From the NCBI GenBank assembly GCA_027008645.1, contig JALVEE010000267.1, positions 1 through 64,000 on the forward strand: 64,000 bases of DNA, read 5' to 3'. Below the pieces are notes generated by a model. It did not search any database and was not told the origin of the DNA. It was given only the letters and a program-made list of their open reading frames with translations. The DNA is from Saprospiraceae bacterium (GTDB taxonomy: Bacteria; Bacteroidota; Bacteroidia; Chitinophagales; Saprospiraceae). Positions 19,078 through 28,548 of this stretch are shown here, in pieces; positions within the stretch are counted from its first letter, which is position 1, and the number at the start of each line of letters is the position of its first letter. A program made the translations under genes and the position numbers.

Positions 19078-21780
19078 TTATTGGCTAATAGACTTAAATA
19101 GAATAACTAAAGTCATAATGGTTGAAATCTGAGCAACAGAGTTATTGATGATTTTATTCCAATCGATGTCTTTTTTATCTTTCTCTCCTTTTTTCTTTTT
19201 CTTTTTGTAATTTACTTTTATAATTGACCCCTTTCTTACTTTTGGATATACTTTAAATAAGCCGTAATTATTTGTTTTAGCTATTTCCCCGTTTGGATGT
19301 TCTACTATTATATTTTTCCTGCTTCCTTCATCACTTACGCCTCCTGCATATTTATTTATATAATACATCGCTCTTTTACCCTTATGAAAAGGAATATTAA
19401 TTCCTGTTTTATTATAAGCAACTTTATCTTTGTATTTTTCAAAAGCTTTAGTCGCTCCCTGAATTGTCACAAAGTCCCGTTGTTTCGGTACATCTATTAT
19501 ATCTCCATTTTTAAGAATATAATTAAATTTTGAATACTTGTTTTTTAAAGCCTCCTTGAGATTTAATACTATATACCCAATTTGGTCTTCACTTCGATAT
19601 ATAGTAGCACCTTCTGAGAAAGCTTCTTCGCTTAGTCCTCCGGCCCTCTTTATCAAATCGGAAATTTTTTCATTATTTGAAATCAAAGTATATTCCCCCG
19701 GATATTTTACTTCTCCGGTAAGAGTTACCATTTTTTGCATTTCAAAATCAGGTACATTTCTTACCATTACGATATCATAAGGCTCTAATGCAAATGAGGA
19801 TTTATCATCGCTAAAACCCTTATTTCTGTCTATATTTATCTTGGCAACTGTTACTTCCGTAGGCTTATTGTTTTTGATAATTATTCTGGAAACTTCAATA
19901 TTGTTTGTAGCCGCTTCAAGCCTGAATCCTCCTGCCAAAACCAATAAATCATTTAACGTCATACCTGTTCCGTATTGAAAAGTATCAGGATTATTGACTG
20001 CTCCATTGATGATGACAAAGGTTTTTTGATTAAATCCGTTTTCTGTCAATACTTCAAGTCTATCAAAAGGCTTTAATTTGATATTATCACCTGATTCAGG
20101 ATTGTCAAATACCTTTTGCAAATCTATTTTTATATATTGTTTTTCGAAAGGTCTCATAGGATCTTGTCTGTGCAAAACAGCCAAATTTGAAGCATTTCGA
20201 GCCAATCCTCCTGCTAATTTGATAGCATCTGTTACTTTGATAGACTCAACTGATCCATAAGTATATTTTTTAGCGTCTCTGACAGCTCCTCCAACTGTTA
20301 TGTACATTTTGTCAGAATACCTGGCTTTTGACCAAATCGTAATCAGATCTTTATTTTCCAGATCAAAATCAATGTTTTTGTTACCAATATTCTTCAATAC
20401 TTTATCAATATTAAGGCTGATATATCTTTTAGTCCCGTCGTCATTAAATCTTGTTAGCATTGCAAAATCTGTTTTAGCATCTTTTTTTAGCCCTGCTTTC
20501 CGGAGTATATCCGAGATTTTCAGATTGTCTTTTATCTCATATTTTCCGGGATTAAACACACTTCCTTTTATTTCAACAAAGTTTTCATATTCAGTCGTTA
20601 TTTTATTGACAAAAATACTATCTCCGTCTTTTAAACTGAAATCTCTTAATCTGCCATTATCATTGAAAAGGTCGATTTCGATAAATTTTCTTTGTTTATC
20701 AACATATCTTACCAATTGGATTTTGTTTTTTATAGCATCTTTATTGAAGCCGCCGGCATAATTAATCAACTCTTTTAACCCCTCTTCTTTCAAAAGTTCA
20801 AAGGTAAGATTACGTTTTACAGCTCCCGTAATCGAAACCAATTTGTTTGCCACAGGAACGTGAATAATATCATTATCTCCCAAAAAGAAACCGTCTTTAT
20901 ATCCGGGATTATCAAGGTATTTATACAAATCAAAAACACTGTTTTCTCCTGTCGGTTTAATCAATTTAATATACCTTACGGAGGCTATGTCAGTCACACC
21001 TTTGGCAAAACCAATGCCCTCAAATACAGTATTGGTCGCATTAGTACTATAAGCGCCGGGTTTATTGACTTCTCCATATACAGAGATATTGATATTTCTG
21101 GAAGATTTCAGTGATATATCGTAGTCTCCGGAATTAAAAACCAAATGCTTTGATAAGATTTTAATGATTTTTTTCTTAGCTTTATCCAATGTTAATCCCT
21201 TTAAAAATATCCGTTTTCTTATCCCGGGAGTCTCAATTTTGATATAACCGTCACGATCTATTTTGAATATTTTATCAAATTGAGAAATTGACCAGACGGA
21301 AATGGAGATTTTATCACCAAAACCCAAAATATAATTTTCACTAATCCCAATAGAACTTTTCTCGTCCGGAATAAAGCTATTCAATATATCATGCCCGTAA
21401 ATTTTCATCTCTTTTACCTCGTTTAAGGTATCTGCTTCATCCTTTTTTTGAGTTTTATCCTCAATTTTCAGAGTATCATTCTGCATTTTTTCTTCTGCGA
21501 CATCTTCTTGTTTCACTTCTGCTTCTGTTTTTTTCTTCTCTTGAAGTTCTTGGATTATCCTCTGTATTTCTATCAACTGCTCAGGAGTGGCATTTTCTAT
21601 ATTTTCAGGGTCAATGCCATTTTCCAACAATGCTTTGCTAACTTCCTCCTCCGTAAGTCCCCTTTTTTCCAATTCCGCCTTAACTTCCTCCTCATTTGTA
21701 GGTATATTTTGAGCATAAACAGAATTTCCTGCAAATAATACTATTGCAAAAACCAGTAGAATTAAAATATTTTTATTCAT
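19078..21780 (-). CDS. Multi-SLBB polysaccharide biosynthesis/export protein
   Basis: Poly_export-like segment (NYILGFGDKISISVW) followed by repeated SLBB units (ITGAVKR, VEIKGSVFNPGKYEI, ITVGGAVRDAKKYTY, VIINGAVNNPDTFQY, VTLTGEVKYPGEYTL). Confidence 0.92.
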   Translation of the reverse strand: MNKNILILLVFAIVLFAGNSVYAQNIPTNEEEVKAELEKRGLTEEEVSKALLENGIDPENIENATPEQLIEIQRIIQELQEKKKTEAEVKQEDVAEEKMQNDTLKIEDKTQKKDEADTLNEVKEMKIYGHDILNSFIPDEKSSIGISENYILGFGDKISISVWSISQFDKIFKIDRDGYIKIETPGIRKRIFLKGLTLDKAKKKIIKILSKHLVFNSGDYDISLKSSRNINISVYGEVNKPGAYSTNATNTVFEGIGFAKGVTDIASVRYIKLIKPTGENSVFDLYKYLDNPGYKDGFFLGDNDIIHVPVANKLVSITGAVKRNLTFELLKEEGLKELINYAGGFNKDAIKNKIQLVRYVDKQRKFIEIDLFNDNGRLRDFSLKDGDSIFVNKITTEYENFVEIKGSVFNPGKYEIKDNLKISDILRKAGLKKDAKTDFAMLTRFNDDGTKRYISLNIDKVLKNIGNKNIDFDLENKDLITIWSKARYSDKMYITVGGAVRDAKKYTYGSVESIKVTDAIKLAGGLARNASNLAVLHRQDPMRPFEKQYIKIDLQKVFDNPESGDNIKLKPFDRLEVLTENGFNQKTFVIINGAVNNPDTFQYGTGMTLNDLLVLAGGFRLEAATNNIEVSRIIIKNNKPTEVTVAKINIDRNKGFSDDKSSFALEPYDIVMVRNVPDFEMQKMVTLTGEVKYPGEYTLISNNEKISDLIKRAGGLSEEAFSEGATIYRSEDQIGYIVLNLKEALKNKYSKFNYILKNGDIIDVPKQRDFVTIQGATKAFEKYKDKVAYNKTGINIPFHKGKRAMYYINKYAGGVSDEGSRKNIIVEHPNGEIAKTNNYGLFKVYPKVRKGSIIKVNYKKKKKKGEKDKKDIDWNKIINNSVAQISTIMTLVILFKSISQ

Positions 21781-22109
21781 TATTAATTTTTTAATTTTAA
21801 TAAACTCACTGTATCAAATGAAAACCAAAATACACAATAAATTCCCAATCTTTTTATATTCTGTTGCTTTTAAAATACTTTTCCATGATTATGCAAAGAA
21901 TTTTAAAATTTGAATAAAAAAATATTTAGAATTTATTCAATTCACTTGGTATCAGAGCGTAATTGCAAAAGTAATAATTTTTGATTAGATATTATAGAAT
22001 TATATATTTAATAAATAAATATGTTTATAATCTTTTGTATAATTGCAAACAAATTTTTGTTATTTTCGTATTATAGTTTAATTATTAAGTTTCAATATAC
22101 TTACATTAT

Positions 22110-22871
22110 ATGCAAAAAATATATACTTTTTCCGCTGTAATTTTCTTTCTGCTTTTACTGAATTTTGCTCCGTTAAGTGCTCAAAATAATAAAGAACCGA
22201 AATTAAATCCAGGATTTATAATCGGGTTTTCATACGGATATGAAATGCCTGCCGGAGATATAGCAAAACTATACGGTAGCAACTTTAAAGTGGATATAAC
22301 TCCTAGCTACTATTTTAAGAAATCCAATATAGCTGTAGGGCTGGAACTCAGCTATCTTTTTGGTGGTAAAGTAAAGCAAAACACTTTTCTTAATCTATTG
22401 ACATTTGATAATCATATTATCGGGGTAGAAGGGGCTTTTGCAAATATCCAAACAAGTGAAAGGGGAGTGATTGCAGGAGCTTTGGTGAGTAAAATAGTAC
22501 CATTTAATAAAAATCTGAGGTCGGGTATCAGGATAGAGGCCGGTGCATATATGATAAGACATTGGATAAATTTTAAAATAGTCGGCGAAATCCCCCAACT
22601 CAAGTCTGAATATCTAAAGGGTTATGATAGATTGACAGGAGGATTTGCATTAAAAGAGTTTGTCGGATATCAATATCTGGAAGAAGATAGCAAAATAAAT
22701 TTTTATGCAGGATTTGAGCTATATCAAGCTTTTACCAAAAACCTGAGAGGCTTTAATTATGATACCGCACAAATAGATGATAGTCCAAAACACGACTATT
22801 TATTTGGAGTGAAAATAGGGTGGATTTTACCGCTTTATATCGATAAAAACCCGGAAGAAATCTACTATTAA
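22110..22871 (+). CDS. Putative outer-membrane protein
   Basis: Signal peptide (IYTFSAVIFFLLLLNFAPLSAQ) and beta-rich pattern. Confidence 0.6.
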   Translation: MQKIYTFSAVIFFLLLLNFAPLSAQNNKEPKLNPGFIIGFSYGYEMPAGDIAKLYGSNFKVDITPSYYFKKSNIAVGLELSYLFGGKVKQNTFLNLLTFDNHIIGVEGAFANIQTSERGVIAGALVSKIVPFNKNLRSGIRIEAGAYMIRHWINFKIVGEIPQLKSEYLKGYDRLTGGFALKEFVGYQYLEEDSKINFYAGFELYQAFTKNLRGFNYDTAQIDDSPKHDYLFGVKIGWILPLYIDKNPEEIYY

Positions 22872-22872
22872 A

Positions 22873-24096
22873 ATGAGTTTACTGTACAATTTTCTAATCT
22901 ATATCTACGGAATCGCAATAAAAATAGTAGCATTTTTTAACGATAAAGCAGAGATGTGGGTAAATGGTAGAAAGGCACAAAGCATTCCTGATCTTAAAAA
23001 TAAAAAAGTAATATGGATGCATTGTTCATCTTTGGGTGAATTTGAACAAGGACGACCGGTTTTTGAAAAATTAAAACATCAACTACCGGATTATATTTTT
23101 GTACTGAGTTTTTTCTCACCCTCGGGTTTTAACAGCATGAAAAATTATAAATATGCCGATTATATCCTGTATTTACCCTTAGATTTACCGGCTAATGTCA
23201 AAAAATTTATAGATAAAATAAATCCGGAAATAAGCATTTTTGTAAAATATGATTTTTGGTATAATTACTTGAAATATTTGAATGATAAAAAGCGTAAAGT
23301 GGTATTTATTTCTGTGCTTTTGGAAGAAAATCATCGCTTATTCAAATCAATAAATAAAATAATTCTCAATCAACTGCGCAAAGTTGATAAGATATTTACT
23401 CAAGATATAACTACGGTTTCAGTTTTAAAAAATCACGATTTCAATAATGTTGAAAAAGCCGGCGACACAAGAATAGATAGAGTGGTAGAAATCACGCAAC
23501 AAAGCTTTAGTGACAAAACAATAGTACAATTTATCTCTAATAAAAAGGAAGTTTTTATTTGTGGTAGCACTTGGGAAAAAGATATAGATATTCTGTCAGC
23601 AAATAAAGAATTATTAGTAAAAAAATACAATCTAATCATTGCTCCTCACGAAATCTCCGAAAAACAAATCAATCACATAATCCAAAATTTTTCGGGATAC
23701 AAAATCAATAAGTATAGCGAAAACAACACGGGGAAATACGATATCCTCATTGTTGATAAGATAGGAATACTTTCACGAATATACAGATATGCAGATATCG
23801 CATATATAGGTGGGGGATTTGGAAAGAGTATCCACAATACACTCGAACCCGGAGCATATATGATACCTGTTATTTTTGGTCCTAATTACAAAAGATTCAC
23901 GGAAGCAAACTATCTGGTATCCAACAATTCCTTTTTTTCTATCAATGATGCAAATCAATTTGAAGAAATTATTATATCTTTGAGTAATAAAGATTTTTAC
24001 AAAGAAGTTCAAAACAGAATCGGAGATTACTTTGAAAAGAATAAAAATGCAAGTTCACAAATCGTCCGGTATATCAAAACGCAAACGAATAGTTGA
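22873..24096 (+). CDS. waaA: 3-deoxy-D-manno-octulosonic acid (Kdo) transferase
   Basis: WMHCSSLGEFEQGRPVFEKLK, AGDTRIDRV, ICGSTWEKD, YIGGGFGKSIHNTLEPGAYMIPVIFGPNYKRF. Confidence 0.93.
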   Translation: MSLLYNFLIYIYGIAIKIVAFFNDKAEMWVNGRKAQSIPDLKNKKVIWMHCSSLGEFEQGRPVFEKLKHQLPDYIFVLSFFSPSGFNSMKNYKYADYILYLPLDLPANVKKFIDKINPEISIFVKYDFWYNYLKYLNDKKRKVVFISVLLEENHRLFKSINKIILNQLRKVDKIFTQDITTVSVLKNHDFNNVEKAGDTRIDRVVEITQQSFSDKTIVQFISNKKEVFICGSTWEKDIDILSANKELLVKKYNLIIAPHEISEKQINHIIQNFSGYKINKYSENNTGKYDILIVDKIGILSRIYRYADIAYIGGGFGKSIHNTLEPGAYMIPVIFGPNYKRFTEANYLVSNNSFFSINDANQFEEIIISLSNKDFYKEVQNRIGDYFEKNKNASSQIVRYIKTQTNS

Positions 24097-25070
24097 TGGA
24101 TAATAAAATAAAATCATATAATGTACTTATCATAGGGGATATTATGCTTGACCGGTATCTAAAAGGAAAAGTAAGTAGAATATCTCCTGAAGCACCCGTA
24201 CCTATTTTGGAAAAAATAAATATAGAAATAATGCCCGGAGGTGCGGCAAACGTTGCTCTAAATATAAAATCTCTTGGCTCGAATCCTCTTTTGCTCAGCA
24301 TTGTTGGAGATGATAATAATGGCGAAAAACTTATAGATTGTATTGCGGAAAACGATATTTCCACCGAGTATATTATGACAGACAAAACCCGCCAAACTAC
24401 CGTAAAAACCCGTATAATGTCCAAGGGGCAACATATTTTGAGAATTGATGAAGAAGATGTTGAAACCCTCGATGAAAATACTAAAAAGCAACTGCTGAAT
24501 ACATTTAACCATATTGTTGAGAATAATGATGTAGATGCAGTAATCATACAGGATTATGATAAGGGGCTTTTGGATGATCATATGATTCAGAATATAATTA
24601 ACACAGCAAAGGGAAAGGGTATTTTTATCTCTGTTGATCCTAAATTTGATAATTTTTTCAGCTATAAAAACGTAGATCTCTTCAAGCCAAACCTTAAAGA
24701 GGTAAGTTCTGCATTGAACAAACAAATCGCTCCCATTAAGGATTCTCTGGATAAAACCGCTAAGGAATTGTATGAGAAACTACAGTATAAAAACCTGTTT
24801 ATAACCCTTAGTTCAAAAGGAATTTACTATTCTAAAGGCGATAAAAATTCGGAAATTATTCCTACAAAACTCAGGGATGTAGTTGATGTTAGTGGAGCCG
24901 GAGATGTAGTACTAAGTGTAGCAACTCTTTTCTTTATATCGGGATACAATCCCTCCGAAGTTGCTTGTTTTGCCAATATAGCAGGAGGATTGGCTTGTGG
25001 AAAAATCGGTGTTGCAACTGTAGGAAAAGACAGATTGATTGAGGAAATAAATAAATCACAAAATTCATGA
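24096..25070 (+). CDS. PfkB-family heptose-7-phosphate kinase (RfaE domain I/HldA-like)
   Basis: VLIIGDIMLDRYLKGKVSRISPEAPVPILE, MPGGAANVALNIKSLG, VVDVSGAGDVVLS; TGATG coupling to waaA; no nucleotidyltransferase domain. Confidence 0.88.
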   Translation: MDNKIKSYNVLIIGDIMLDRYLKGKVSRISPEAPVPILEKINIEIMPGGAANVALNIKSLGSNPLLLSIVGDDNNGEKLIDCIAENDISTEYIMTDKTRQTTVKTRIMSKGQHILRIDEEDVETLDENTKKQLLNTFNHIVENNDVDAVIIQDYDKGLLDDHMIQNIINTAKGKGIFISVDPKFDNFFSYKNVDLFKPNLKEVSSALNKQIAPIKDSLDKTAKELYEKLQYKNLFITLSSKGIYYSKGDKNSEIIPTKLRDVVDVSGAGDVVLSVATLFFISGYNPSEVACFANIAGGLACGKIGVATVGKDRLIEEINKSQNS

Positions 25071-25639
25071 TTAAAAAAATAATAAAAAATAGCATTGAAG
25101 TAAAAACAGCTATTTTGAATAGTGAAATCATACTGAAAACGATCGATGAGGTAGTCGCTATGGTTACGGATGTCTTTCAAAAGGATGGAAAAGTATTTTT
25201 TTGTGGAAATGGAGGAAGTGCAGCGGATGCTCAGCATTTGGCAGCTGAATTTTCAGGCAGATTTTATTTTGACAGACCACCATTATTTGCCGAGGCACTA
25301 CACGTCAATACCTCATATCTGACTGCTGTCGGAAATGACTATGGCTATGAATATATATTTTCGAGATTAATTCAAGCAAAAGGAAGAAAAGGAGATATTC
25401 TATTCGGTCTATCTACATCAGGAAATTCCGAGAATATTGTCCGTGCATTTGAGCAAGCAAAATCTCAAGCTGTAATCACAATAGGATTGACAGGTGAGAA
25501 AGGTGGTAAGATGAGGGAAGTATCGGATTTCTTGATAGCAGTGCCCTCAAAAGATACTCCGAGAATTCAAGAATCACATATAATGATTGGGCATATTATA
25601 TGTGAATTGGTCGAAAAGAACTTATTTGGAAAAAGTTAA
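25067..25639 (+). CDS. gmhA: Phosphoheptose isomerase (SIS domain)
   Basis: FFCGNGGSAADAQHLAAEFSGRF, LTAVGNDYGYEYIFSRLI, GLSTSGNSENIV; ATGA overlap with upstream gene. Confidence 0.92.
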   Translation: MIKKIIKNSIEVKTAILNSEIILKTIDEVVAMVTDVFQKDGKVFFCGNGGSAADAQHLAAEFSGRFYFDRPPLFAEALHVNTSYLTAVGNDYGYEYIFSRLIQAKGRKGDILFGLSTSGNSENIVRAFEQAKSQAVITIGLTGEKGGKMREVSDFLIAVPSKDTPRIQESHIMIGHIICELVEKNLFGKS

Positions 25640-25725
25640 AATCTGTTAATTTAATGAATTACTTACGCTTTAATACAAGTTTTTTATAGATTTTTTAGTT
25701 AAATATACGGGTCAATATTACACAG

Positions 25726-27810
25726 ATGAAAAAACTATACACTATAATATTTTTTGTATTTTATTCTTTGACTTTACCACAAGGCTTGATAGGACAATAC
25801 ACATTTGACAATTGTCAGTATGCCAAATTTATCAGTTTTACAGACGGGTATTGCTCTGAATCAGGAGAATTTACCAATGTCGGAGCAACAGCCGACCCTG
25901 AATTTCCAAATAGTTGTGTTTTTCTAAAATTTCAAAATGGAGTCTGGTTTAGTTTTATACCAAAAAAAACCGCTGTTTCTATTAGAGTTTTCGGTAAAGG
26001 GCTTGGTGGTACAATGAGAAGCCCAAAAATACTTGTCTTCAATGATTGTAATTCCTTTTTGGCATGCTCGGGAGGCAGTACGGAATCAACGGATGAACTT
26101 GTAGTTGATCATTTGATAATAGGTAAGACATATTATATCATGATAGAGTCGAGTGTAGGAGGTGAAGGCAGTTTTAAGCTTTGTATCGATGAATTTACCC
26201 CGGTTCCAAGCCCTGAAAGCGATTGTAAAGACGGTGTGGTACTTTGTGATAAATCCAGCTTTCTAATAGAAAGTCTAGTAGGAGCAGGAAATGATAAAAA
26301 TGAAATAGACCCAACTTCATGTATTGAAGAAGAATTTGCTTCTTCTTGGTATAAATGGACTTGCGACAAATCCGGAACACTAACATTTACATTGACTCCT
26401 AATAACAATGAACTCAAAGTAACAGATGACTTGGATTTTGCCGTTTATGAATTGCCAAACGGAATCGATGATTGTACAGGTAAAAAAATGATAAGATGTA
26501 TGGCTTCAGGGGCAAATGGAGATGGAAATGGAAATGCTTTACCTGTAGAACAATGGGCTGCTTGTAACGGACCAACCGGTTTGAGGGTAGGTGAGAAAGA
26601 TAAAACAGAAGCCCCCGGATGCAATAATAATTCGAATAATTTCATAGCTCCAATCGATATGGTTTCGGGAAAATCATATGTATTGGTGGTCAATAATTAT
26701 AGTCGCTCCGGATTGGGATTCAAAATAGATTTTGGTGGAACCGGAACATTTCTGGGACCAAACGCTGATTTTACCATTGATGCACTAAATGAATTTGAAT
26801 GCGATAAAACTATTAGATTTACCAATCAATCCGATTCAGAAACCGACCCGATAGTAAATTTCACTTGGGCTTTTGGTAATGGTGCAAACCCGATTAGTTC
26901 AAATAATATCGGCCCACACGATGTGATTTACGATTCTTTTGGAGATAAAATTGTCGCTCTAACAATAGAAAGTTCCCGTGGATGCCTTGTAACAAAGCTA
27001 TTGCCTATATATGTTGAACCTTGCTGTGCAGATTTCACTCTCAAAGTAGATGGTGAGAGTACCAATCCCATTTGTGCCCACGATAAAAACGGTACTATCT
27101 TGGGTAAAGGAAGCGCAGGAAATCCCCCCTATCAGTTTAGTATTGACGGAAAGAATTTTCAGACCATACCAATATTTTATGATTTGCAGGCAGGAGATTA
27201 CGACCTGTTTATTCAAGATAAAAAAGGTTGTAGAGATTCTATAAATATCGAAATTATAGATCCAAAGGAGATTTTAGTTGATGCCGGTCCTGACCAGACC
27301 ATAGATTTGGGAGATATGACATCCTTAAATGGTAAGTATTTACCACCCGAATATGATGTGACTTATGTTTGGACTCCAAACTACAATATGAGTGATTCCT
27401 CTGAATTGGATACGGATGTTTTTCCTTACCACGACCAAAAATATACGCTTACAGTAGTCCAAGATGTAACAGGATGTACGGCAAGAGATGATATGACCGT
27501 ATTTGTTAATAAAAAAAGAAAGATAAGAATCCCTAATGTTTTTACTCCTAACGGAGATGGAAAAAACGATAATTTTACTGCTTACAACGTAAAAGCTGCT
27601 GTTGAAATAGACCAAATGTTTATCTATGACAGATGGGGAGAGTTGATATACAAAGCCGATAATATACCATTGGGTGAAGCATATCTCGGTTGGGATGGCA
27701 ACTTCAAAGGTCAAAAAGTTAATCCCGGAGTATATGTTTACCTCTTTATGATAAGGTTCTTGGATGACGAAATATTGCCTTTTTCAGGAGATATTACCGT
27801 AATTAGATGA
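25726..27810 (+). CDS. Secreted protein with gliding-motility-associated (T9SS type B) C-terminal domain
   Basis: Signal peptide; PKD-like segment; C-terminus RKIRIPNVFTPNGDGKNDNFTAYNV...MFIYDRWGELIY...GWDGNFKGQKVNPGVYVYLFMI. Confidence 0.92.
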   Translation: MKKLYTIIFFVFYSLTLPQGLIGQYTFDNCQYAKFISFTDGYCSESGEFTNVGATADPEFPNSCVFLKFQNGVWFSFIPKKTAVSIRVFGKGLGGTMRSPKILVFNDCNSFLACSGGSTESTDELVVDHLIIGKTYYIMIESSVGGEGSFKLCIDEFTPVPSPESDCKDGVVLCDKSSFLIESLVGAGNDKNEIDPTSCIEEEFASSWYKWTCDKSGTLTFTLTPNNNELKVTDDLDFAVYELPNGIDDCTGKKMIRCMASGANGDGNGNALPVEQWAACNGPTGLRVGEKDKTEAPGCNNNSNNFIAPIDMVSGKSYVLVVNNYSRSGLGFKIDFGGTGTFLGPNADFTIDALNEFECDKTIRFTNQSDSETDPIVNFTWAFGNGANPISSNNIGPHDVIYDSFGDKIVALTIESSRGCLVTKLLPIYVEPCCADFTLKVDGESTNPICAHDKNGTILGKGSAGNPPYQFSIDGKNFQTIPIFYDLQAGDYDLFIQDKKGCRDSINIEIIDPKEILVDAGPDQTIDLGDMTSLNGKYLPPEYDVTYVWTPNYNMSDSSELDTDVFPYHDQKYTLTVVQDVTGCTARDDMTVFVNKKRKIRIPNVFTPNGDGKNDNFTAYNVKAAVEIDQMFIYDRWGELIYKADNIPLGEAYLGWDGNFKGQKVNPGVYVYLFMIRFLDDEILPFSGDITVIR

Positions 27811-27840
27811 TGAAGTACGCTAAAGCGCACTATGCAAAAA

Positions 27841-28060
27841 TAACGCGTTATACACAATCCCCCCAAATAAATTTGGGGGCTAAGCTTATGATGCACTCAC
27901 AAACCTTATAGGTTTCGAAAACCTATAAGGTCTATAAGGTTTAGACAATCAAAGCATAAGAATAACCCCCTACTTCAGTTAGGGGATTGGTTAATCCTCC
28001 CCAATTATAGCATACTTCCCCTTTATTAGAATTATACAAGATGACAATGTGGGGAAAATG
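27841..28060. repeat. Cluster of palindromes/hairpins between convergent genes
   Basis: TAACGCGTTA 27841-27850; cccccaaat/atttggggg 27860-27879; accttataggttt/aaacctataaggt 27903-27931; ccccta/tagggg 27967-27985. Confidence 0.75.
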
Positions 28061-28073
28061 ACAGCTAATTATA

Positions 28074-28520
28074 TTACTGCTTTACAAATTTCCTGTAGAA
28101 TTGAAACTGAAGCGTGTCTGCTCCCACTTCCGAAGATGTTCCCCAATATTTGAACATAACTTCAAGTGTTTGATCGGTTAAGGACATAACTTGCCATTTG
28201 TATGATTTCTTGAAGCCCAAATCTCCATATGTAGAAGTATCAGGTACAAATGTTATTGTCTCAGATGACTCATCATAATCCCATTCTCCGTTTACCTTTA
28301 TTCCCCAAGGAACCTCATCGATAGTTTCATATCTCCCATCATCAAAAAACTTGTAAATTATATTCGTATAACTTACAGAGTCAATAACTCCATTCACTGC
28401 AGCAACACCATCGTAAGACGCTACATCCTTCCATGTTCCATAAAATTGCTCATTAGTATTTTCAGTTTTTGAACATGCCAAAATATTGACTAATAATAAA
28501 AGAAATAATAATTTTTTCAT
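28074..28520 (-). CDS. Lipocalin-like lipoprotein
   Basis: MKKLLFLLLLVNILACSKTENTNEQFYGTWKDV; lipobox and strand pattern; ATG at 28520 preferred over the longer ORF. Confidence 0.65.
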   Translation of the reverse strand: MKKLLFLLLLVNILACSKTENTNEQFYGTWKDVASYDGVAAVNGVIDSVSYTNIIYKFFDDGRYETIDEVPWGIKVNGEWDYDESSETITFVPDTSTYGDLGFKKSYKWQVMSLTDQTLEVMFKYWGTSSEVGADTLQFQFYRKFVKQ

Positions 28521-28548
28521 TTTTACTATGTTTGATTTTAAAAAATAT

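Noticed and set aside
24258-24725. 155-aa and 157-aa minus-strand ORFs opposite the heptose kinase
   Set aside because: Fully antisense to a confidently assigned gene; typical AT-rich spurious frames.
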